A stretch of 64,000 nt of DNA from Warburgia ugandensis (taxonomy: Eukaryota > Streptophyta > Magnoliopsida > Canellales > Canellaceae). The DNA is taken from NCBI GenBank assembly GCA_035236585.1, contig CP141130.1, positions 28,717,501-28,781,500 of the forward strand, read 5' to 3'. Each line of letters starts with the position of its first letter. Position 1 is the first letter of the stretch. Shown here in pieces: positions 11,242 to 24,244 of the stretch. The notes beneath the pieces were generated by a model. The model worked only from the letters and a program-made list of their open reading frames with translations. It searched no databases and was not told the origin of the DNA. The position numbers were made by a program, and so were the translations under genes.

Positions 11242-12619
11242 AAGAGAGCATTGACGGACTGGATCATTGACAAAGCAAAATTGGAAGGTTTCCTAACAGA
11301 AGAAGAGTTCTAATCAGAAGAGTAGACTAGGGATAAGATTTGGAAGAAGAGAAAGTTTCCTAGGAGGAAACTAACTCCTAGAGGATAAGGAAAGAGGGCG
11401 AGAGAAGAGAATTAAAAGGAAGGAAGTCTTATAAAGAGGGAACCATGGGAGTATTGGGAGAGGTTTTGGAGTTTTGGTTTGTCTTTCCTTTACTTTCTTT
11501 GCCATTCCTTTCTTTCAAATTAGTTGCTTTCATTGTTACTTTTTCTCTCTTTTATCTTTTGCTTTTGTTTCCATTCACTGCATAAGCCCTTCTCCCACAT
11601 CTCTCTTCTTCTTAACTTCCTATCTTGGGCTACATCGTAGGGGGTAAGACCATCACCCCCTTTCGTTTTCTCCTCTTCTCCTCTTCTCTCTCCCTTTTTC
11701 TTGTTTCCTTTTCCCTTTCGTTCAATTCATTTTTATTTTCTGTTTTTCCCACCATCTACCCTCTTCATCATCTTAGCTTCACTGCTCCCATCTCTATCAA
11801 CTTCTCTATTGGAAGACATCAATCTCCAACACCATCGTTTACCTTTCATCGCCATCTTATGGTACCTTCATCTTACCATTCTCCTCTAATACTCTGCCAT
11901 CTTCACCGTCACGGACCCAACAACATGAACACGAGCTCTTGATCCCCACCTGTTCACCGACGATGCCTAGTTCCACTATCTCTCTCTCTCTCTCTCTGTT
12001 CCAGCATGCATAGCCCAAGGGTCAACTCCACTTGACTAGCACCAGAGTTTCACAACACTGCATCTTCTGTCTTCACTAGCCACTTTCCAAGCCTAGATCG
12101 CCCCCCTCTTTTCCCCTGTTCTCCACTCTATAGACCAGAGTTCAGTGCACAGCACCGGGACCAGCACCGGCCCTGCACATCTCTCTCCCTCATTCTTTTC
12201 GGTCTCCCCCTCACTTCGGTTTCCTCTCTTCTCCTCTTCAGCATTGTTTGTCACTATCATACACGACCCTCGCTCCGACCATTTTCTCTGTCTATCTTCT
12301 CATGCCCAGCAGATCTCCTTTCTTTTCATTGACATTTGATTGGAAAGAAAGGAATGGCAAGGAAAGTAAAGGAAAGACAAACCAAAACTCCAAAACCTCC
12401 CCCAATACTCCCATGGTTCCCTCTTTATAAGACTTCCCTCCTTCTAATTCTCTTCTCTCCCTATCTTTCCTTATCCTCTAGAAGTTAGTTTCCTCCTAAG
12501 AAACTTTCTCTTCTTCCAAATCTTATCCCTAGTCTCCTCTTCTGATTTGAACTCTTCTTCTGTTAGGAAACCTTCCAAGTTTTTTTTGGTCAATGATCTG
12601 GTCCGTCAATGCTCTCTTA
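11242..12619. repeat. Long inverted repeat: two 280-bp arms around an 818-bp spacer
   Basis: Arms at 11242-11520 and 12339-12619 are reverse complements at about 94% by eye (about 17 differences in 277). Each arm carries a TATA-like TCTTATAAAGAGGG (11427-11440 on plus, mirrored on minus), so the arms hold two convergent promoter-like sites facing the pyrimidine-rich spacer. The left arm continues outward into an Athila-like LTR in plus orientation, the right arm into one in minus orientation. The structure looks like two LTR copies joined head-on or an inverted duplication. The spacer has no coding domain; its frames are low-complexity. Confidence 0.85.
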
Positions 12620-14016
12620 GGACTGATGGATCAGCTAGGAATTGTCCTAAAAACAAGATTTAAGAATTGATTAAATATCAGATTAGAAAAGATTTGGAAA
12701 TAAAGTTTTCCTATTGGTTAAAGCTAAACCGTTAATTTGATTAAGCCTTAATCAAACAAGGCTAGATTATATAATTCTTGGATTAACTAGGAATAGCACA
12801 AATCTTGGATAGGAAAAATAGGATAAAAATATGATAAAATGAGGGACACAGAGGGAATTAGAATGGGGCCACAATTGGGATTAAAATGGCTTTGTAAAGG
12901 GTAGAAATGGAATTTTCTTTCAAAATTTCCTTTCTTCAACTTGTAGTTGAGGGAAGAAAAAGCAATGCAGAGATTTGTTAATAGCTCCTTGTGTTGTTTT
13001 AAACTTTGAAACAAAGAGAAAGGAGGGAATAGGGGTGAAATTCAGTTGGGTTTTTCTATAAACATGGATGGCTTGTATCAAGAAAGAATTATTGTGGAAA
13101 ACAGTGATGAACGAGAAAGAAAAAATGACATACAACAGGGGAATATGATGATGGTGAATAGAGGAAGAAGTATGAAGAGAAATGGGGATTGAAATGTTGT
13201 ATATGATGATGGTGAGGGGAAGTTGAGGGAAACGACTAAGATGAAAATAAGAAATAAGGAAATGATGGTTGTGATAGGGAATGGTGATAGGGAAAGAGCT
13301 AGGAAGTGAAGGAGATGGTAGTGAACCAAAGTGGATTTTCTCCGCCATGAGTCACATGCAGGGGAGATAAGGGAAGATGTGCAGTTCAATTTTCTTGTGT
13401 TGGAGGTAGCCGAGAGACAGATGAAGACAGGAGCAAGTGAGAAGAGGTTAGTTGCGAGGGAGAGAGATACGGGTAAGAGCTCGTGGTCTCCCTTGCGGTT
13501 GTCCGCCAGTCGGGTTTTCCTTCTTTCTTTTTCTTATAAGTTTGATTTCTCCTTCTAATTTTGTTCGATATTTCCCTTTTAAGTGCCCTTTCCTTTAAGC
13601 TTTTCTCCACCTTCCTCCTTAATTTGATTCCTCTTCTTCTTCTTGGAAAGCACATATCCGAGACAATCTACAAGATTTTTTTTCTTATTCTTTAGGCATC
13701 TCCATTTTGTATCATGAGCCTCATGTAGCCTTTTGTGCATTAATTATGATCTAGTTCATTGATTTGATCCAACCTATTCAAAGTGCAATCTGCTTGATTT
13801 GCACCATTCAAAACTAAACTAGATTCATCTTGATCATACTTTAATCCTTTGATTGACTCCTAATGATCATCTGACCATTTAATTTTGCAAATCAATGGTT
13901 GGATGATTTATTTGAGCTAAAATGAAAATTAAGCTAAAAATTACAAAATTAAATAATTAGATGATCTAATTAAATGCTAAATTAGGGGTATTTTAGCCAA
14001 AATTGGACAATTAACA
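12620..14016 (-). mobile_element. Athila-like LTR, left LTR of the element inside the CACTA (partial)
   Basis: Collinear with 20572-22004: the shared words GGATCAGCTA(G/A)GAATTGTCCTAAAA, TTTTCCTATTGGTTAAAG and GCTAGATTATATAATTC appear at the start and the terminal AATTAACA at the end. Compared with the right LTR (20109-22004) about 460 bases of its plus-strand left side are missing, replaced by the inverted repeat. Internal sequence begins at 14017 with CACCTCTAACTAGC, which on the minus strand is a purine-rich stretch before TGTT, as expected for a polypurine tract next to the 3' LTR. Confidence 0.75.
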
Positions 14017-16440
14017 CACCTCTAACTAGCATTTTGCTAGTCTTGAGCAAAATATACGAAAAACCAATCTCAATATTCCAAAAGTTATTTTCAAGTCAAC
14101 TCCACCTTTTTTCAGAGAATTATCTTCAATAAATCTATCAACTTTAGTAAACTAATAAAAATGAATAATTTTTTTTAAAACATTAACCATATATATGCTA
14201 AATACATTCCATTTGAGCTCAGCTCTTTAAGTGAGAGTATGTACAATCTACATATAGAATAATCTTTATCTTTAAGTAGAATTTTAACTTTTAAACTCCA
14301 TCTAAAATATGTTTTGATCTTAATTCTCACTAATAAACGTACATTCAAAAATAGAATCTCTCACGTAAAGGGTATAAATCATATCTTTCTTTTAAATATG
14401 AGAGTAGAGTATACTAATGAAGGAATTGGAGTTACTAACGAATTTCATTTTGATCCCTTTAGAAAGTATAAGATGTCATTACCTTTGAATTTTAAACATA
14501 TTGCTCTTTAAATCCAATCTTTTTATATCTTTATCAAGACTATATTCATCCCAAAATTAATAGTCTTCAACTAGGATGAAATGTAGGCATAGGTCAAGGA
14601 TATGAGAAGAAAGGTTATAAAGGGTATTCAAAAATTTTCAAAAATAAGTAGATGTCTTTTACTAAAGTTGAAAATTCTTCTTTACTTTGTGTTCTTGAAG
14701 TGAATATTTCTTTTTCCATTTTTCTGCATTCTTCAAATATTTTTAGTACTTCTTTCTATTTTCTTTTTTCAATACTTTTGAATTTCTTTGAAGAACATTT
14801 CTTTTCTTGATATTCACTTTTCTACTTTCCTTGCAACTAAAAAGTATATCTTCATCTGTCTCTAACATATTTTTCAAAGAAAGTAGGTAATGTATATATT
14901 ATACTACGTTAATATAGGTAAAGGGTAATTTGGGTGACAAATGAGAAGTCTTAGATAAGAGGTACAAATTGGCTAACTAGTACTAAAAATATTCTTTTTG
15001 GGTAGGCTTTATATCTTTAGGTTTACAACAAGGATGACCTAAATCCTTTTCTAGGTTTCATATATTCTATCTGATTCAATGACCAAATTTAAAAATTGAT
15101 GGGATCAAATTTACTTTAAGCATGTTGAAGAAATAAAGAACATTTATAGCCTCTAAAAAAGAATGAATGGCTCTAAAACTCACTTAGGTTATAGGTCCCT
15201 ACTAAATTTCTTTAGGATTTCTAACTATTTCTCAATTTAGACTATGCATATGTAACTGCATGTATGGATGTGATCTAAGACTTTGCTTTCATGGAATACT
15301 TTAGAAAATTTATAAAGCGATGAATTAATCATGTACAATTCCATTAATAAGCCAAAATTATCTAGACTGTACTTCAAAAAAATCCAACTCGCATCATAGT
15401 GTAGAAATTGACCTAAAAATTTTAAATTTTTTGTAGAATAATAAACTAATAAAAACTAGAATATGTTAGAATCTTCATCCCCAACCTAAAGGAAACATTG
15501 TCCGGAATGTTTAAAAATTAGGATCTAAAATGAATATGGTAATGTAGAACCTAAGGGTCTCATGTTATGTTTGTTCCTCCTGTGCTGAAGGCATCCACTC
15601 AAAAGGCACATATTGTTGTGTTATTAAAGGACTAGGAAAGGATTGATGAGGTTGGAACCATGATTGTTGTCCCTAATTTTCTTAATAATTTTGATAGCGT
15701 TGATCACGGTGGGACCATGTAGGTTCTTCCTGAAATGGTTGATAATCTTGAGACCATGGTTGTTCATGATGCTTAGCCCATCCATTATAGTCTTGATAAT
15801 TTATCTTAGGATAGTAGTTATTGCTAGGTTTTGTGAATGCATGAGGTGGTTCCATTGGCTCCTAATAATATCTATTATATGTGAAGCTTGATGGCCATGC
15901 TGACGAAGGATATTGTGGTTTAGAATAGGCATAGTAATTATTGTATTGAGATTTTGGATATCACTTGGCGTCTTACTTTGAGGCAAATAACCTATTCAAT
16001 GTACTACTCATCCTTTATCTATCCCCTTCTCAATAGTCTATTGTAATCAATCTTTATATAGAATGAAATAAATCTTTGTATACAATGAACAAGTACTTTT
16101 GTTTTGGAATGAGAAAAACTACCCTAATTGAAGCAACATAACTACTAATGATGGACAATGATAGAGCACAAAATTTAAACAACCATAAGGCTAACAAACA
16201 TACAATTTGATTGTCTTGAATTTGTGTGGGGGAGAAGCTTTTAGATTAGCCTAATATAACATTCCTTATCTCTTTTGGACTTGTCCAACCGCTTACCAAT
16301 TAGATCCTATCCTAACCAACCACTTTACAGCCTCAACTAGTTATAGGTAGTTTGAGTCATAGAACGAGCTGACAGAGCTAATCGTTTAAATACTAATCCA
16401 GTCAGTTAGATAGGGGCCATTGGAGTGGCAATGGGTCACC

Positions 16441-19071
16441 TGTGATGAGCCGGGTTTTCCCATGCATTTTTAAATGCAATATCTAATTCCTAAGGCGGGA
16501 TGCATCCTTATTTGAAAACCATTTTTATAAAAACAATGCAATGCAGTGGAAAATCTTTAGTCTTAAACTCATTTTGAAAACCCCGAGTGTCATTTGCTTT
16601 CACAACAACCAAAGTAGTTTTTGAAAAACTTCAGAAATCATAAATGTTTTCCCAGGTCTATCTAGTCATAGCTCACAGCCTAACTGTAAATAAATACAAA
16701 TACATGTCCAAAGGGTAGAGTGTTTACTTACATGTATAATTGTCTCCTTTTGATTTACTTGCTCGTAGCACTAACATTTCCTGAGGCGTCTTCTACTCAT
16801 GAGTGGAGCTGTCCTGAAAAATGATATATTTGGGTGAGTATACACTATACTCAGAAGGAGTCTATTACTACTAGTTTTACAATGCATGCTATGTTTTAAA
16901 ACATATGTTCTTTAAAACAGGTGCATGTTTGAACACTCATGTTCAATATCAATATTAAAAGCCATTGTCGAATTAGAATACTGACGACTTAAAGAATCGC
17001 ATAATCCAAGTTGAAAGTAACACATATATCATAAACATATATGATATGCATAAGATGCTCAATTGAATCCAACTCATGGATATATGGTATGGTCGACCAA
17101 CCTCATGTCATGCCATATGCAATGCAAGTAAATCCTCAAAACATAGGCACACTATGCCCACAACCTCCTCGCCGTGTGGTCTCCGGGTACCTAGGGACAC
17201 GCGGTCATAGCCTCCATGGGGCATATGACACTTATTCATCGTAAATCATGCAATTTATGCAATTAGTTGCAAAACATGCATGCAATGCATAAAATCTGCT
17301 CATGCTAGTATTGCATTCAAAGTCATAACCTTGCCTAGAAGCCAGCCAGCCTAGAAGCCTGTTAGCTCTCTCTGGCCTGCCCTCATCAGCTCGCCCTCAT
17401 CAGCCCGCCCTCATCGGCCAAGGCTACACTTATCATGCAGACAAGAATCCTTTTTCAAAACATGTCTATGCATGTAACCATGTCTTGGCAATATATGCAC
17501 AATGTATTTTTCATATGCATGCTAAGTTCATTTATGAAATCAATTCATGCTATGCATTAGAAAAGAAACCATGACTCAAAACATGTATTCTCAAAGCATC
17601 ATGGGTTCTTTTTAAAAGTCTAGCTGCGATAGAACACCTACTTCAAAACATCATGGGTTCTTTTAAAAAGTCTAGTAGCGATAGAGCACCTACCTCGAAG
17701 TTTCCTGGAGTCGCGTCCTTCATTACTCAACCCGACCCTGGTCTCATTTATAAAATCTTGGATATGAATGGATAACAAGGAGTCCTTATCAATTTCGATC
17801 TATTTAGAAATTAGATTGCTAGATTTGCCTTTTAGGGTCCATGGGTCCTTGCCTAATTCAGTGTTAGGCTAGATCCTATGATATGGATCTACTATTCAAT
17901 GGTTAGACTCTATAAATTGTCCTATGATCCTAATTTTATAGTCTTATTAGGTCCGTGCATCATGGTTTCCAAGACGTGTGCGCACCCTGGTCAAACCAGG
18001 ACCCATGCCTGCATGTCTTACGCGCCCAAAAGCCGTGCTAGGGACCGTGTTTGCACACGCACATGCATGCCCAAGCGACGCGCTATGACGCGCGTCCTGG
18101 ATGGCATTGCGCGGAAGCGTCTTTGGCATAGGCGTGGTGCACCTCAGCTTCCAGGGAGGTCATGCATCCCGGTCGAACTTGGGACTAATCCCGCATGCAA
18201 TGTGCACACGAGAGGACTACCCCAGGGAGTGCGCTACCCCTAGTGCCCCTGGCTTGTCTTCCCTGATGGGTTATCAAACCCATCACGAGTTCGGCATCTT
18301 CAGGCCGGAAAAATGACCAGATCTGCCATGGACCCGGCCTGAAGGAAGTAAAACGGAGAGAGAGGGGGAGAAAGCTTACCTAGGCAGCCCCAACACGGTG
18401 CCCTTCTTCCGGTGGTGCGTTTCCCTCTACGCCTGCCAGAACCCCTGTTGTCCAGAACCCACGAAGAAGGGGGAAAACCCCAACTTCCGATGAGGCCAGA
18501 GGAAGAAGAGGGGAGGTGGAGAGATGGGAATGGCTGGCCTGACACGGGCCTGGCCAGAATGTGCAGGGAAAGCTAGAGATGGGTTTTCCAATTTTTGCTG
18601 GAAACCCTAGTCTCAAATGGTCGGAAAAATCTTGATTAGAAGAGGAGGGAATAGGGGCTTTTTATAGCCTTACTATGGCGATGCTGCCAATGGCAATGCC
18701 GCCATTGGCGGTGTTGGAAACCTCTAGAAACTGGGGTTTCTGGAGAAATCGAGAGGAAGAAGACAGGGCGTGCCATTATCAAAACAGCCCCTGCGTTTTT
18801 GTTCTTTTCTGTTTTTAAGTGTAATTTATAGAATTGCACCTAATCTTTAAACGACGGTAACTTCTTCATACGAACTCCGTTTTCGTCGTTCTTTGAGGCG
18901 TTGGATTCCATTTTTCAAGTAGAATCTAATGGTACCAAGTTTTCTTACAAATTCCTTCATTTAATATTTTAAATAAAGTAAAACATTTAACACTGTTCAT
19001 TTCCTATAGAATGTCCAATTCATTTTTGTTAAATGGATGCAAAAATAGCATAAATTGCTCTGGGCATTACA
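16441..19071 (-). mobile_element. Solo LTR, Ty3 chromovirus (Tekay/Del-like), copy 2
   Basis: 2,631 bp, TGTGATGAGCCGGG to GGGCATTACA, with a perfect 5-bp target duplication TCACC (16436-16440 and 19072-19076). Homologous to copy 1 along nearly its whole length, including TGGTCGACCAACCTCATG, the GC-rich leader (about 17940-18260) and the GCGTTGGATTCCATTTTTCAA block near the right end. Inserted into the Athila-like internal region and therefore younger than it. Confidence 0.85.
16835..16853. other. Perfect 8-bp-arm palindrome in LTR copy 2
   Basis: TGAGTATA-CAC-TATACTCA. Same arms as in copies 1 and 3, different loop. Confidence 0.85.
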
Positions 19072-20083
19072 TCACCTACTTTCAAGAGGGTCCTATAAGC
19101 ATGTGAGGCCTCTAAAAGTCTCTTCTAATTGATTCTAAATTATTTTGGAAGGTTGGGTTATGCGCTTTTGGTGATTATCCTATGTGGGCCAAGAGGTGTA
19201 ATTAAATCCACCATTGATCTTGTTAGATCAGGTACTCGTACTAATTAATTTCCTCACTCCATGATAGTTCGATAACATATAAATCACCTTCAATCCAGTA
19301 GCTACTTACTAATAGGGCCCCTGCACGAAAGTTGTTTTTTTTTCTCTAATTGATAGAGCTCATTATAGCATAGGGCTAGATCCTTTCCCGAGCCCGGAGA
19401 TCAACTTACCACAGAAAAGCATCGGGAACAGACCACCCCTTACCCTTATCGATCGGGTGATACTGCCAATATCTCCCTCTTTTGTCGTCTAGCTAACATT
19501 CCCTTAACGGTTCAACTCACTTAAAAAGTAGGAGAGAGATGGGTGCCCTAAAATGCAATTAAAAATAATAAACTAATACAAACCCTAAAAATACAACAAT
19601 TATAAGATATACTTTCTATATGCAATTGTACTACTAATCAATGCAAAGTTATTCAAATCACAATTATACTAACAAAGTAAAAATGGTGAGGGATACTTAC
19701 ACTAGGGTTTTTTATGAAGATCAAGTGTGGGCCACTATACCCCACACTTGCCTTGTTTTATTACAACCCATTTAAAATTTAAATTTAATAATTACTAATT
19801 ACAATGGGGCCTCACTACAGGTTTCACTAGAAGAAATAAAAAATAATATAGGAAAGCAATTAAATCCTAATTTTGTGAAGCTTTGGCCCATAAGATCACT
19901 TGCACTGCTCTTTGCCAAATTTCCTAAACAATTAAAAATAGCAATACATTCCAAAATTGGGAAATAGAGTGATTATGCACTAAGAAAAATTGAAAAGTGG
20001 CCCTAAAAATACTAAAACAATTCAATTCCTAAAATTTTGGATTTTTTGAATTCTTATTAAAATTTATGAAAACTTCATTGTGG

Positions 20084-20108
20084 TTTCTTGGCAATGGTGG
20101 CAGAAACT
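20084..20108 (-). other. Primer binding site, tRNA-Asp type (diverged)
   Basis: Plus strand TTGGCAATGGTGGCAGAAACT matches, with changes, the 3' end of plant tRNA-Asp(GTC), CCCCGGCAACGGCGCCA. It directly abuts the LTR beginning at 20109. A tRNA-Asp primer site is known for the Athila group, which is the main reason for the lineage name used here. Confidence 0.6.
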
Positions 20109-22004
20109 TGTTGATTGTTTTTCACAAGTGCATAGGTTATTGTTGCACATCTAATGCAATTGTGGGTCGACCCCACAGGGAGTCATCTTTAAAAGATGGA
20201 TTTTAAATAAAATTTAATTGACTAAAAAATTAGAAGAAAAGATAAAAATTAAATACCAATTAATTGTAAACTCAAATCTATTTAACTAATGTAAATTACA
20301 CAATTCCAAGTTCAAAAAGACTAAAAATTGTACTAAATAGCAAAAAAGATTCGCTTCCCTAGCTTGATTATAACCAATTTCTTTAAATCTGATGTCATCA
20401 AAGTTGATAAGCCTTCATTAATATCTCACTTATATCTCTGATTAACGATTCAATGGCTAGATTGTTTAGAGTTCTCAAAATTTTGGTGATTTGGACTAAG
20501 GTAGGATTTTGGGTTTTGGACGGTTGAGATCAATTTTTGTATTTTAGATTGAATATGAGTACTAATGGATCAGCTAAGAATTGTCCTAAAACAAAGATGT
20601 GAAAATTGATTTAAATGTGATGAAAAAAAGATTAGGAAATAAAGTTTTCCTATTGGTTAAAGTTGAATTGTTGATTTGATTAAGCCTTAACCAAATAGGG
20701 CTAGATTATATAATTCCTGGATTAATTGGAAATAGCACAAAACTTGGATAGTCGAATAAGACGAAACCAAGGATAGAGGGAATTAGAATGGGGACACAAA
20801 TGGTATTAAAATTGATTTGTAAAAGGTAGAAATGGAATTTTCTTTTAGAAATTCCTTTCTTCAACCCGTAGCCGAGGGAAGAAGAAGAAATGTAAGGAGC
20901 TATTTCAAACAGCTCTGTGTGTTTTTTTAAACTTTGAAACAAAGAGAAAGGAGGGAATAAGGGTGAAATTCAGATGGGTTTTTCCATAAACATGGAAAGC
21001 TTGTATTTGGCAAAAATTACTATGAGAAACAATGATGAACGGGAAAGAAAAAATGACAGATAATAGGGGAATACGATGATGGTGAACAGACGAAAAAGCA
21101 TGAAGAGAAATGGGGACTAAAATCTTATGCATGATGATGGTGAATGGTAGTTGAGGGAAACGACAAAGATGAAAACAAGAAACAAGGAAATGATGGCTAT
21201 GATAGGGAACTTTGATAAGGAAGGAGCCGGGAAGTTAAGTAGATGTGGGAGATGGTAGTGAATCAAAGTGGGTTTTCTCCACCATAAGTCACACATAGGG
21301 GAGATAAGGGAAGACGTGAGGTTTGGTTTTCCTATGTTGGAGGTAGTCGAGGCAAAGATGAAGTTAGGAGTGGGTGAGAAGAGGCTGGTTGTGAGGGAGA
21401 GAGATGCGGGTAAGAGATCATGGTCTCCCTTGTGACTGTCCTCCAGTTGGGTTTTCCCCTTCCTCCCCCTATTGTTGCCATGGTAAAGAGTCCCCCCTGG
21501 GTTCTCCTTATTTCTTTCCTTATAACTTTGATTTCTCTTTCTAATTTTGTTCGATCTTTCCCTTTTAAGTGCCCTTTCCTTTGTGCTTTTCTCCACCTTC
21601 CTCCTTAACTTGATTCCTCTTCTTTTTTTTAGAAAACCCATATATAAGACAATCTACAAGATTTTCTTTCTTATTCCTAAATGCATCTCCATCTTGGGTC
21701 ATGGGCCCCATGTATCCTTTTGTGCATTGATGGTAATCTGGTCCATTGATTTGACCTAGTTTATTCAATGCACAATCTGGTTGATCTACACCATACAAAA
21801 ATAAATTAGATTCATCTTGATCATACTTTTATCCTTTGATTAGCTCTTAATGATTATCTAACTGTTAAATTTTGCAAATCAATGGTTGGATGATTTATTG
21901 GAGTGAAAATGCAAAACTAAGCTAAAAATTATAAAATTTAATGATCAGATGATCTAATTAAATGCTAAATTAGGGGTATTTTAGTTAATATTGAAAAAAT
22001 AACA
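20109..22004 (-). mobile_element. Athila-like LTR, right LTR of the element inside the CACTA
   Basis: 1,896 bp, TGTTGATTG to AATAACA. The left end carries CACAAGTGCATAGG and GTGGGTCGACCCCACAGGGAG, a signature repeated at 31755, 37490, 39560 and 61390. Homologous to 12620-14016 and 61371-63849. The five bases after it are GGCAC; the other side of the insertion is obscured by the inverted repeat. It truncates a CACTA gene fragment that starts at 22011. Confidence 0.8.
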
Positions 22005-22010
22005 GGCACT

Positions 22011-22150
22011 GTGTACTTCCTCGACGGATCATTGACATATGGAGCTATGTGATTATGTACAATGTAGTTCTTCCATTTTCTCCATTGCTCAATAGCTCCT
22101 CGCAAAGCACTTTTCTTGTACTCAGGTACCTCAAAGACAGTCTACAAAGT
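22011..22150 (-). pseudogene. Possible CACTA second-gene (Ptta/En/Spm-type) fragment
   Basis: A minus-strand open stretch of about 43 codons reads VPEYKKSALRGAI then EQWRKWKNYIVHNHIAPYV. The spacing of W, K-Y/W-K and the basic character resemble the W-R-x-[YW]-K-x-x-L region of plant En/Spm-associated transposase-like proteins. Too short to be certain. It ends at the inserted LTR (22004). Its place in the same orientation as the TNP2 remnant supports a CACTA origin. Confidence 0.35.
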
Positions 22151-23426
22151 ATAAAGCACATTACTTCATTTGAAAATAAGAAGATAATGTATGGTGTAAA
22201 TTATATGATATATATAATATTTTTATATGCCTTCACCATCTCCCACATTGAATCTTTTACTATTGGTAGAACACTTCTTCAATCTTCACTCATGATATAC
22301 ACCATTGTTTTTACTATGGAGTAGAGAAAATTTCTATAAGATGCTGCACTCTCACTATCTCTTGCCCCTTAATGTTATAGTGAATAATATCTTTGATTCC
22401 CTTTGACTTTCTCTTGATAACCTTTTTTATTATTGTTCACCCTTGCCCTTTCTCTTTTGAGTATTGATGAGATTTGCCTCTTGTTCATGTTCTTGATGTT
22501 GTTCATATTCTTCATGTTGATGTTGTTCTTATTCCATCTTTACTGCAAAGACGAACATAATGATATTAGAACAACAAAATCAAATAGTCCATATAATGCA
22601 TTTAAAAAACACAGAAAAACCAAATAAGAGAAGACATAAACAATAAAATTGGAATGTAAACTGCAAAAACAAGCATGGATCCCCTACACCAAATGAGAGA
22701 AATACTGAATGCAAGCCAAGGACTAGATCCTGTACACCTACCATGAGGAACTAGAGGTTGTTATGGACTGAACATTGAGGGATAGAACAATGGGGGTTGC
22801 TCTAGAAATTCATGAGGAACTGGATTACATCTATTATGGATGAGGAGGCAACAACCTTTACCTCATTCATGGAAGGGCAATGATCTTGTACGTGATAAAT
22901 ACACATGCTAATTAAAGAGATTCAATATTAAGAATTGGTTCTATTATTTATGAGGTTCAAATGAGTTTGAATGTGAAAATTAGGACAATTGCACAACAAG
23001 GTAGTAGAGACTAAAGTGGTAATTGTGTAACTTCTACAGTGGAAGGTCAATAAACTAAAGTTGAGAAGATATCTACCTCAGATAAATACTAACACTTGCT
23101 TATTTTACTTGTAGTAAGTAGCTCTCAAATGTGTCCCCTAAAAATCATCTATAGATTAGAAACTTCTCATTGTAGTAGTTAATGTCAGTTTTGTCAAGAC
23201 TTCATTCCCTTTCAAAACTAGTCAAACTAAAGTAAAAGAAATATCCTCAATTAGTACAAGCACTCCTTTATAAACTGGTCAAACTAAAGCAAAATTCATT
23301 CCTTTAGCTAGTAAAAGGACAAATTTTGATGTTACAAAATTAAGAAGCAAGAAGATCAAGAAGGTAGAAAAAAAGAAAAGGACTCCAATTGAAGTGTTTT
23401 TAATAGAAGATGATCCCTATACTAGT
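22151..23426. other. CACTA interior without a recognised gene
   Basis: AT-rich sequence. At about 23330-23420 a lysine-rich plus-strand stretch (KKIKKVEKKKRTPIEVF) is open, but matches nothing I recognise. The end CTAGT is the left target site of the next solo LTR. Confidence 0.45.
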
Positions 23427-23841
23427 TGTAATGACCCCAACTTTTGTAATATTAAAATCCCATGAAAAGTTCAGTTTTAAAGATAAGAGCATTTTGGTCA
23501 TTTCACTAGTTTTCTTAACTAAACCCAAGAATTTGGTCCTAAAAATGGTGCCATTAGATGCGTCTCGAAAAAAAGAATCCAACGAGACCAAAATCACCCA
23601 AAACAGAGTTAAAATGAGCAAGATATGGCCCTTTGAAGTTTAGGGGCAAAACTATAAATTTTACAAAAACGATTTAACCTGAAAAACATAGGGGCCCGTT
23701 TTGATACGGGCACCCCGTCGTCTTCAACCTCTAGAGGGTTCTAGAACGGCGGTGATTGGAGGAGAAATCACCGTCATTCTGGAGGTTTCTCCACCGCCAT
23801 TCAAAGGCGGTGAGAGCCCCCTCCAGAGCCCTCTCTTAGCT

Positions 23842-23850
23842 CTATAAATA
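23842..23850 (+). promoter_or_regulatory. TATA box of LTR copy 3
   Basis: CTATAAATA, about 415 bases from the LTR start, followed by GAGCTCTTGGG. The position and plus direction agree with LTR orientation and mark the likely start of transcription a few tens of bases downstream. Confidence 0.7.
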
Positions 23851-24121
23851 GAGCTCTTGGGTGCCTCTAATGGCAGCCCAAAACGTTGAAGAAAACCAGT
23901 CGTGAAGCAGTGACCTAGAGGGGAAAACGAGCCAGGTACGTCCCAGATCGCTCAAAACCCATCTCCCCCATAGTTCCAAGGTCAATTTCCCTAAGTTTTT
24001 GCATGGAAAACCATGCAAAACGGAGCTTAGGAGAGCCACCAAGGACCCAGGGATGTTCCCTGGGCCGCACTGGTTCGACAGGGGTCGAACCAAGGTGTCC
24101 TGAGGATGCCCCGGTTCCCCA

Positions 24122-24244
24122 GACGACGGAACGTTCCAGTCGAAACGTTCCACGTCGTCTTCGTTTGAAAAACCAAACGGCGCGTCCAGGGACGCGCCCG
24201 CTAAAGAGGAAAACGGGCGGAGCGTACCGCGCGTCTGCAGACGC
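24122..24244 (+). other. Cluster of GC-rich hairpins in the leader of LTR copy 3
   Basis: Five inverted repeats in 123 bases: 24122-24135 with 24144-24159 (14 pairs, 2-base bulge); CGTTTG/CAAACG at 24162-24179; CGCGTC/GACGCG at 24181-24196; CGCCCG/CGGGCG at 24195-24219; and the palindrome GCGTCTGCAGACGC at 24231-24244. They lie 280-400 bases after the TATA box, so they would be in the transcript. Confidence 0.75.

Larger units (their letters stand above)
14017..20108 (-). mobile_element. Internal region of the Athila-like element (non-coding and decayed)
   Basis: Lies between the two LTRs and ends at a tRNA-Asp-type primer binding site beside the right LTR. No clear protease, reverse transcriptase or integrase is visible, so the element is broken and largely gutted. 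A minus-strand stretch at about 15560-15990 is rich in Gln, Asn, Tyr, Trp and Pro codons and could be gag-derived, but this is weak. Blocks at 16260-16440 and 19072-19215 are collinear with 36390-36730, showing that the same internal sequence occurs in the second Athila-like complex. A solo Tekay-like LTR sits at 16441-19071. Confidence 0.6.
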
